Source of the DNA: Nitrogeniibacter aestuarii
GTDB taxonomy: Bacteria; Pseudomonadota; Gammaproteobacteria; Burkholderiales; Rhodocyclaceae
Assembly: GCF_017309585.1 (NCBI RefSeq)
Contig: NZ_CP071321.1
Location: 2,108,001 to 2,172,000, forward strand
Length of the DNA: 64,000 nucleotides
Reading direction: 5' to 3'
Shown here: positions 53,756-61,700 of the stretch, piece after piece
Numbering within the stretch: the stretch's first letter is position 1
Layout of the letters: every line of letters begins with the position of its first letter
The notes under the pieces: generated by a model
Told to the model about the DNA's origin: nothing
What the model saw: the letters and a program-made list of their open reading frames with translations, nothing else
Database searches by the model: none
Position numbers and translations under genes: made by a program

Positions 53756-55910
53756 GAACGCGCGCGAATCCCTCTTCAGCGACCAGTGGTACCGGGTGGC
53801 GCAGCGAAAGCCGCGGCTTCGGTCCAACGTGCGCGTTCGTCGTCAGCCGCTGCGCGGGCAGATCTGGTATCTGCTGGTCGATGACGCCACGGACCGGACC
53901 TTCCGTATCGATGCTGCAGCCTATGCCTTCATCGGGCGGTGCAACGGCGCGCTGACCACGCAACATATCTGGGATGCGGTGACCCATGCGCTGGGTGACA
54001 ATGCGCCCACGCAAGGCATGTTGCTGCGCCTGATGGTGCGCTTGCAGGGCGCCGGGCTGCTGAGCTTCGATCGCCAGGCCGATATCGGTAGCCTGTTCGC
54101 CGGTGGCAACGCGCCGGGCAAGTCTGCCAACAATTTCAACCCGCTGTCTTTCAAGGTGCGTCTGGGCGATCCGACGGGGGTGCTGCGCCGCCTCGAACCG
54201 CTGGGCAGATGGCTCTTCCACCCGGCGACGCTCTGGCTCTGGGGCGCCATTGTGCTGGCTGCTGCCGTGGTCAGCCTCATGGCGTTCGATCGCCTGTCGG
54301 CCCATGCGGGGCGACTGATGGGCGGGGCGGGTAACCTGTGGCTGCTGTGGTGGATCTACCCGCCGATCAAACTGGTCCACGAACTGGCTCACGGGCTGGC
54401 CGTGCGACGCTGGCACGGCGACGTGCGTGAATGGGGCGTGGCCATGCTGGTGCTGATGCCCGTGCCCTACGTGGACGCCTCGGCCGCGTCGGGCTTTCGT
54501 CACTGGCGCCGGCGCGCCGTGGTGTCTGCCGCCGGCATCATGGTTGAGTTGTTCATGGCCGCCATCGCATTGGTGGTCTGGCTGGCGGTGCAACCGGGCG
54601 TGGTGCGCGATATTGCCATGATCGTGATGGTGGTCTGTTCGGTGTCGACCCTGTTGGTCAATGGCAACCCCTTGCTGCGTTTCGACGGTTACTTCGTGTT
54701 TACCGACGTGGCCGGACTCCCCAATCTGGCCACGCGTTCGGCTCAATGGTGGCAGAGCCGTCTGGCGCGGCGGGTGCTCGACGCGCAGTCGGACGAACGC
54801 CTGCTGGTGTCGCGCGGAGAGACGTTCTGGCTGGTGATCTATCAGCCCTTGTCCTGGTTGTATCGGGTGGTGCTGTGTTTCGGTATCGCGGTGTGGCTCG
54901 GCGGCAAGTTTGCCTGGCTGGGTTATGCGGTGGGTCTGTGGTTTGCCTGGCTGCTGCTGTTGCGCCCGCTGTGGCAGGTGCTGCGGGCGCTGACTCATGA
55001 GCAGGTGGCCGAATCGGCCCGCCTGCGCGCCCGAACCGTTGCCGCGGGCCTTGTGATGGGCGTGCCCCTGGCCCTGTTTGCCGTGCCGGTTCCCGATGTG
55101 ACCGTGGCGCGAGGAGTGGTGTGGTTGCCGGATGAGGCCCAGGTGCGCAATGAGACGGCGGGCTTTGTCTCCAGCGTGCTGCGTTTTGACGGAGAGCGGG
55201 TTGCCGCCGGCGAGGTGATTCTGCGTCTGGAAGACGACGAACTGCGTGCCGAGCACGAACGCCTCGAGCGTGAGCTGGAGGGGCTTCAGGCGGCCTTGTT
55301 CGACAATCTGCGTCGGGACCCGGTGACCGCAGGGCAGATGGCCAAGCGCGTTGAGCGGGTTCAGCGCGAACTGGCGCGCATGGACGAACGCATCGACGGG
55401 CTGTTGGTCCGTGCCAGCCAGGATGGCATTCTGCACTTGCCGGCAGGCACGGATCTGCCCGGGCGGTTCCTGCCTCAGGGGGAGTCGATCGGGGTGGTGC
55501 TTGACGGGAGCCCGACGCGCGTACGCGTCGCGGTGCCTGACAACGAGGGCATCCGTCTGAACACGCTGTCGGGCGTGTCGGTGCGCTTGTCCGAAGACGC
55601 CGCATTGGCGCATGCCGCCCGTGTTGATGGTGGGCTGCCCGAGTCGAAGCGACGTCTGCCGTCACCTGCGCTGGGCCGGCCGGCCGGTGGCAACTTCGAC
55701 GTCGATCCAATGGACGAGCAGGGCACGGCCAGCCTCCAGCCCGTGGTGTGGGTGGACCTGGTGCTGCCCGAAGTGCCTCAAACGCTCAGTGGCGGCCGTG
55801 TATCTGCCCGTTTCGAGCACGGCGAGCGCTCGGTTGCAGCCCAGTTGCTGCGCAGCGCACGCCAGTTATTCCTCGGCCACTTCGACACGGATGGCGCCGC
55901 ACTGCCATGA
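53748..55910 (+). CDS. PqqD-like/M50 metallopeptidase-like/HlyD membrane protein
   Basis: A 720-residue polytopic protein. Its N-terminus (about 30-110) has a PqqD-like winged-helix pattern (FRIDAAAYAFIGRCNGALT). The central membrane part carries HELAHG (residues 211-216), the zinc-binding HExxH of site-2-protease-like M50 peptidases, and NGNPLLRFDGYF, matching the distal Asp motif of that family, so a zinc site is plausible. The C-terminal part (about 440-700) is HlyD-like with a coiled coil and no second membrane protein domain. Related proteins are known beside export and peptide-modification genes. It overlaps the preceding gene by 8 bases and the SecA-like gene by 4. Whether it cleaves a substrate is unknown. 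Confidence 0.8.
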   Translation: MAENARESLFSDQWYRVAQRKPRLRSNVRVRRQPLRGQIWYLLVDDATDRTFRIDAAAYAFIGRCNGALTTQHIWDAVTHALGDNAPTQGMLLRLMVRLQGAGLLSFDRQADIGSLFAGGNAPGKSANNFNPLSFKVRLGDPTGVLRRLEPLGRWLFHPATLWLWGAIVLAAAVVSLMAFDRLSAHAGRLMGGAGNLWLLWWIYPPIKLVHELAHGLAVRRWHGDVREWGVAMLVLMPVPYVDASAASGFRHWRRRAVVSAAGIMVELFMAAIALVVWLAVQPGVVRDIAMIVMVVCSVSTLLVNGNPLLRFDGYFVFTDVAGLPNLATRSAQWWQSRLARRVLDAQSDERLLVSRGETFWLVIYQPLSWLYRVVLCFGIAVWLGGKFAWLGYAVGLWFAWLLLLRPLWQVLRALTHEQVAESARLRARTVAAGLVMGVPLALFAVPVPDVTVARGVVWLPDEAQVRNETAGFVSSVLRFDGERVAAGEVILRLEDDELRAEHERLERELEGLQAALFDNLRRDPVTAGQMAKRVERVQRELARMDERIDGLLVRASQDGILHLPAGTDLPGRFLPQGESIGVVLDGSPTRVRVAVPDNEGIRLNTLSGVSVRLSEDAALAHAARVDGGLPESKRRLPSPALGRPAGGNFDVDPMDEQGTASLQPVVWVDLVLPEVPQTLSGGRVSARFEHGERSVAAQLLRSARQLFLGHFDTDGAALP

Positions 55911-57799
55911 TCCAGGCACTGACCGCCTCAAGCTGGACGCAACGCTCCTTCCATCGCAGTCTTCTGGCTCAAATGCCATGGCGGCCGATCGCCCGCTATC
56001 GCCGCCAGCTCGAACGTATTCGCCATGTGCCGCCGCAATTGATCGTCGAACCATCGACCCAGTGGCGGGCCATGCTGCAGCGGGCCGGTGTCGGCTCCGA
56101 TATGTGGTTCGAGGCCTGTGCGCTGGTCGATCATGTGTGCCGTCGCGCGCTGGGCAAGGTGCCCTATGACACCCAATGGCTGGCCGCACTGGCCATGCTC
56201 GATGGCCGCCTGGCCGAGATGGCCACCGGCGAGGGCAAGACCCTGGCGCTGGGCCTGGCGGCGGCGGTGGCTGCGCTCTCGGGACGGCGGGTGCACGTGC
56301 TCACGGCCAACCCCTACCTGGTCGAGCGCGATGCCTTGCTCCTCGCGCCGCTCTACCTGGCACTTGGCCTCCGGGTGCGCAGTGTGGCTGAAGGGAATGA
56401 TCTGGACGGCCGGCGGCAGGCTTACCGTGCCGACATCGTGTACGCCACTGCCAAGACCGTGGTGTTCGATGCCCTGCGGGACGAGGTGGTCGCCCGGGGC
56501 GAAACCGGCGAACTCATGATGGGGGCGCGGGTGCTGGTTGAAGGCGACGCCGCGGTGCCGGTCCTGCCGGCGCTGGACATGGTCCTGATCGACGAAGCGG
56601 ACAGCATTCTGGTGGATGAGGCCTCCATGCCGCTGATCGTCTCGGCGCCGCAAAAGGATCCGGCAACCCGGGTACGTACCTGGACCGCCTGGAAGCACGC
56701 CACCGCGCTCGTGGCCGGGCGCGATTACACGCTTGACGAAGGGCGTCGTCAGATTCACCTGAAGTCGCCGCGGCTGCCTGCGCTGGAACGGGTCTGGATC
56801 AGTGAGGCGCATCGGGACGAATGGATCGAGACGGCGCTGCGAGCGCGTCATTTTCACCTCAAGGGCCGGGACTACGTGGTCCGCGATGGTCTCGTGTGCA
56901 TCGTCGACCCGATCACAGGGCGTGTCGCTGAAGGTCGGCAGTGGGGCCGTGGCCTTCACGGCATGGTCGCGCTCAAGGAGAAACTCGTTCCGCCGCCGGA
57001 GCTGGTGACCGTGGCTCAGACGACGTATTCCTGCTTTTTCCCGCGTTACCGCGACATGGCCGGGATGAGCGGCACCTTGCGCGAACTGCGCTCAGAGCTG
57101 CGCAGCATCTATTCGCTTGATCTCGTGGCCATTCCGCTGCGTCGCCCCAGTCGTCGCTTGAACATGGGGTTTCGCGTGTTCGACGATGAATCCAGTCTGC
57201 ATGCCTCGCTCGTCGACCGGATCGGGGGGCTGACCAAGGCGAATCGTGCCGTGCTGGTGGGCACCGATACGGTGGCTTGCTCCGAACGTGTCTCGCGGGC
57301 GCTCAGCGATGCAGGTGTGGCGCACCGTGTGCTCAATGCCGACCAGGGCGCTGAAGAGGCGTCCATTGTGGGCTCGGCGGGCGCGCCCGGCGCAGTGACC
57401 GTGGCGACACACATGGCTGGGCGGGGCACCGACATTGCCGTTGCCCCGGAGGTGCTCGCCCACGGCGGGCTGCACGTGCTGAGCCTGCAGCTGAACGTCA
57501 CCGGCCGGCTCGACCGGCAGTTGATCGGGCGGTGTGCTCGACAGGGCGACCCGGGCAGTCATGAACACTGGGTGAGTCTGGAACTTATGAAACTGGAAAA
57601 AATGCCGTTAACGAAAATGACGACGCGGGTGTTTGAAGCCTTCGGCGAGCGTCTGGCTGCATCCGTGATGCCGGCCAGCCTGCGCCTGTTTCAACGTCAG
57701 CGTGCCCAGAAGGCACGCCGGCACCGTGCACGTCTGCATGCCAGCGCCCGGTATTGGGACCAGTCGCTGGCAACGGCATATCGAGCAAACGAAAAATGA
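55907..57799 (+). CDS. SecA-like ATPase, shortened
   Basis: A 630-residue relative of the preprotein-translocase motor SecA. The motor core is complete: Walker A MATGEGKT (Lys111), the DEAD-box equivalent DEADSILVDEA (Asp229), AGMSGTLRELRSEL (a GMTGT-like motif), ATHMAGRGTDIA and GRCARQGDPGSHEHW. Sequence between them fits the preprotein-crosslinking region. It is much shorter than housekeeping SecA (about 900 residues): the helical scaffold/wing region beyond the motor and the C-terminal zinc tail are largely missing. The C-terminus is basic (RQRAQKARRHRARLHASARYW). It overlaps both neighbours by 4 bases. It probably powers export of the giant protein encoded two genes on, which is inference. 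Confidence 0.9.
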   Translation: MIQALTASSWTQRSFHRSLLAQMPWRPIARYRRQLERIRHVPPQLIVEPSTQWRAMLQRAGVGSDMWFEACALVDHVCRRALGKVPYDTQWLAALAMLDGRLAEMATGEGKTLALGLAAAVAALSGRRVHVLTANPYLVERDALLLAPLYLALGLRVRSVAEGNDLDGRRQAYRADIVYATAKTVVFDALRDEVVARGETGELMMGARVLVEGDAAVPVLPALDMVLIDEADSILVDEASMPLIVSAPQKDPATRVRTWTAWKHATALVAGRDYTLDEGRRQIHLKSPRLPALERVWISEAHRDEWIETALRARHFHLKGRDYVVRDGLVCIVDPITGRVAEGRQWGRGLHGMVALKEKLVPPPELVTVAQTTYSCFFPRYRDMAGMSGTLRELRSELRSIYSLDLVAIPLRRPSRRLNMGFRVFDDESSLHASLVDRIGGLTKANRAVLVGTDTVACSERVSRALSDAGVAHRVLNADQGAEEASIVGSAGAPGAVTVATHMAGRGTDIAVAPEVLAHGGLHVLSLQLNVTGRLDRQLIGRCARQGDPGSHEHWVSLELMKLEKMPLTKMTTRVFEAFGERLAASVMPASLRLFQRQRAQKARRHRARLHASARYWDQSLATAYRANEK

Positions 57800-58779
57800 T
57801 GAAGAGAAGTATTCGATTGATTCTGCTGGCCCTGACGGGCGCGTGCGCTTCGGCCTCGGCGGCTCCGCTGGGCTGTTTGATCACGCCCAGGCAGGAGGCC
57901 GATATCGGCACGCCGGTGGTCGGCGTGGTCGAGTCGGTGGCGGTCGATCGGGGTGACCGGGTGCGGCAGGGCCAGGTGCTGGTTGTGCTGCAATCGCGCG
58001 TCGAAGCGGCCAACGTGGAAGTGGCCAGCCAGCGCGCTCGCGTGGCCGCCGAGTTGCGAGCCGCCAATGCCAACCTGGTCCTGGCGGACAGTCGCTACAA
58101 ACGCTCGGTTGACCTGCATGGCAGGAATTTCATCTCGAAGCAGGCGCTCGATCAGGCCGAGTCCGAATTCGAAGTGGCGCGGCAGCGCGTTGCCCAGGCC
58201 CGCGAGCAGCTCCAGGTGCTGGGGAGCGAAGCCAATCTGGCCAAGGCTCAGCTGGGCCAGCGGACGCTCCGCGCGCCGTTCGACGGTGTGGTGGTCGATC
58301 GCATGGTGCAACCGGGCGAGCGGGTCGAAGACCGCCCGCTGCTTCAGGTCGCCGCAATTGATGAACTGCAGGTGGAAGTGGTCGTACCTGCCGCGCAGTT
58401 CGGGACCATCCGATCCGGCGAAGTCGCCACGGTGCGCCCGGATGTGCCCGGCGTCGCCCCGGTTCAGGCCCGGGTGAATGTGGTCGACCCCATGGTCGAT
58501 GCGGCAAGCAACACCTTCCGGGTGCGGCTTGCGGTGGACAACCGTGAAGGACAGGTGCCCGCCGGGGTGCGCTGCCGGATTGATTTTGGCGGGATCGTTC
58601 CGGCCTCGACCCGATCCGCGTGGACCGCCTCAGGCGAGCTGGCCGGAGAGGATCGCCCTGTTGTCCGCGGCACGATGGCGCAGGAGAGGGCAGACAATGA
58701 TCTGCCTGAATTACCCCACCCCGCCCGGCGTGGGCTGACGATGGATATGCGTCTGCCCTCGCTCAAGGTCGCGGAGTAA
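57796..58779 (+). CDS. Periplasmic adaptor (membrane fusion) protein, RND/HlyD type
   Basis: A 327-residue secreted adaptor. The N-terminus is a Sec signal (MMKRSIRLILLALTGACASA, cleavage near 22-23). The mature part has the barrel-sandwich hybrid halves (IGTPVVGVVESVAVDRGDRV and TLRAPFDGVVVDRMVQPGE) around a coiled coil (about 62-145), then a beta-barrel (about 170-250). Adaptors of this class normally link an inner-membrane pump to a TolC-type channel. Here neither an RND pump nor a TolC gene lies beside it, and its neighbours are the SecA-like and M50/HlyD genes, so it may serve that machine. It overlaps the SecA-like gene by 4 bases and ends 3 bases before the giant gene. Confidence 0.88.
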   Translation: MMKRSIRLILLALTGACASASAAPLGCLITPRQEADIGTPVVGVVESVAVDRGDRVRQGQVLVVLQSRVEAANVEVASQRARVAAELRAANANLVLADSRYKRSVDLHGRNFISKQALDQAESEFEVARQRVAQAREQLQVLGSEANLAKAQLGQRTLRAPFDGVVVDRMVQPGERVEDRPLLQVAAIDELQVEVVVPAAQFGTIRSGEVATVRPDVPGVAPVQARVNVVDPMVDAASNTFRVRLAVDNREGQVPAGVRCRIDFGGIVPASTRSAWTASGELAGEDRPVVRGTMAQERADNDLPELPHPARRGLTMDMRLPSLKVAE

Positions 58780-58782
58780 CCC

Positions 58783-61700
58783 ATGGCTAGACCGCTGCCT
58801 GCCCTGAGTTTCGAGGCGCTCGAAGCGCGCATCCTGTATTCGGCTGACCTGGCGCCAGTGACCGACGCGACCGTCGTCAAGGCGCAGGAAGACGAGCAGA
58901 CGCATGCCGCCAATGAGCTGGTCTTCATTGACGCCTCGCTGCAGGACGTGGACAGCCTTGTCGCCAGCTTGCAGGAGGATATCGATCAGGGGCGGCAGCT
59001 CGAGATCATTTTTCTCGATCCGGACCGGGACGGGGTCGACCAGATTTCCGATGCCTTGGCAGGGCGTACCGACATTACTGCCGTTCATGTGATCACGCAC
59101 GGTCAGGCGGGTGTCATCGAACTGGGCAGTACGCGACTGGACGGCGACAGTGTGCTGGCGCGCAGTGAAGACATTGCCGCCTGGTCCTCCGCGCTCACCC
59201 GCGATGCCGACCTGCTGTTCTATGGCTGTGAAGTGGCGGGAACGGACACCGGCGAAGCGCTGGTGCGCGATCTGGCGTTCCTGACCGGCGCCGATGTGGC
59301 GGCCTCCGATGATCTGACCGGTGACGCTCTGCTGGGGGGCGACTGGCAACTGGAATACCGCACGGGCCAGATCGAGACCACGACGCTTTACAGTTTTGGC
59401 CCCATCGAATGGAACGGTACGCTCGGCAGCGTCAGCTTTCAGGAAGGCACGGCAGGTTATACCGGGACGCAGGACACCTACCTTGACGATAGTTCGCCGA
59501 ACTCGAGCTTTGGCAGCACGACGACCATCCTGATCGATAGCGGGGCCACCGAACAGCAGGGCCTGGTGCGTTTCGACAATATCTTCGGCAGCGATGCCGG
59601 AAAGATTCCGGTCGGCGCAACCATCACCGGCGTGACCCTGAAAATCTACGTGGTGGGTACGGACCCGGCCGACAAGGTCAATGTGCATCGCATGACCACT
59701 GCCTGGAACGAAACCACGACCTGGAACAACCTGGGTGGCATCGATGTCGGCGTCGATACCTTGTCCGGCTACGATTACCAGATCGATGCCGGCACCAGCG
59801 GCACCGTGTCGATGAGCAGTGCCGCCCTGATTGCGACGGTCCAGGCCTGGGCCAACGACCCCAACAGCAATTACGGCTGGGCGTTCATGAGTATCCAGGC
59901 CGACAACTATGCGTTCAATTCCTCGGAGAACGCCACCGTTGGCACGCGCCCGATTCTCGAGGTGACCTACACCGATCCGGTGGCGCCGTCACTCGATCTG
60001 GACGGTGACAACAGCAGTGGCGCGACAGACGGCGACTATTTCGGCGCCTGGACGGACGGCGGTGGTCCGGTGGCCATCGCGGACGCGGATGCAACGATCG
60101 TGGACAGCGATTCGTCCAACCTGACGTCATTGACGGTCACCATCAGCAACGCCATTGATGGCACGAACGAAGTGCTGGCCGCGGACACGACAGGGACGTC
60201 CATCGTGGCGAGCTACGATGCAAACCTGAACAAACTGACCCTCTCCGGCACGGATTCGGTGGCGAATTACCAGCAGGTCTTGCGGACGATTACTTACGAC
60301 AATCTGGCCGGCACGCCCGACACCACCGCCCGGACCATCAACTTCGTTGCCAACGACGGGGCAGGCGACAGCAACACGGCGGTCGCCACGCTGAGCATGA
60401 CCGGGGCCAACAGCGCGCCCGACGGCACCGACAAGACCATCGTGATTGCCGAGGACGACACCTACACCTTCAGTCTGGCCGATTTCGGCTTTTCGGATGT
60501 GGATGGCGACAACCTTCTTCGCGTCTGGATCGATACCCTGCCGGATCAGGGCTTCCTGCTCTGGAACGGCGCCACTTTTGCCGCGGGCAACTGGGTGGAT
60601 GCCGGCGACATCGACGCCGGCCAGCTGAGCTATCGTCCACCCCCTGACGCCAATGGCACGCCACTGGCGACCTTCACCTTCCGCGTGCAGGATGACGGCG
60701 GCACTGTCGGTGGCGGCATCGATACCGACGCGGTCGCAAACACCATCACCCTGCAGGTCAATGCGGTCAATGATGCGCCGCTGGTGGCACTTGATGCCAC
60801 GAACCTGGTGAGCAACGGCTCGTTCGAATCCGGCGCGACCGGCTGGACAGGCAATGGCGGGGTCGAGGCCGTCACCGGGAAGGAAGCCGAGTTCATGGTG
60901 TCGGCCGCACCGGATGGCAGTTACCTTGTGGAAGTTGAAGGCAGCGTAACCTCACCCGATCCTAGCTATATCGAACAGACCATCACCACCGAAGTCGGTA
61001 AGACCTACGTGCTCAGCCTGTGGGCGGTCACGCGCAATCAGCACAATGTCCAGGATATGGGCATGCTGAGTGTCAATGGGGTCGAGCTCGATCGCTTCAC
61101 AACCAGTAGCACGTGGCACGAATATGCCGTGAGCTTCACCGCCACGAGTACCTCCAGCACGATACGGATCACGTCGCTGGGCTCCGATCTCGACTCCACT
61201 TACGCCGCCTCGGGTGACTCGGTGGGACTGTTGGTCGACGACGTGCGTGTGGTGGCGGCCAACAATGCCGCCAGCTACACCGAGAACGGGGCAGCCGTGG
61301 TGCTGTCCCCCACAGCCAGCCTGTTCGACCTCGAACACCAGAGCAGCGACGACTTCAGCGGCGCGACGTTGAGCCTTGCGCGTAACAGCAGCCCCAGCCC
61401 GGACGACCTGTTTGGTGCCACGGGTACGCTCAGCGCGCTTACCGAGGGCGCCGCGCTGGTGGTCAATGGCACCACCATCGGTACCGTGACCACCAACAGC
61501 GGCGGTGTGCTGACACTGACATTCTCTGCGGGCGCAACCACCGCGCTGGTGGATGAAATGGCCTCGCAGATCACCTATGCCAACAGCAGCGATGGCCCGC
61601 CGAGCAGCCTGCAGGTGGACTGGACGTTGACCGACAGCGACGGGGGCAGCGATACGGCCTATACCACGGTGTCGATTGCGACCAGCAATGACGCCCCCGT

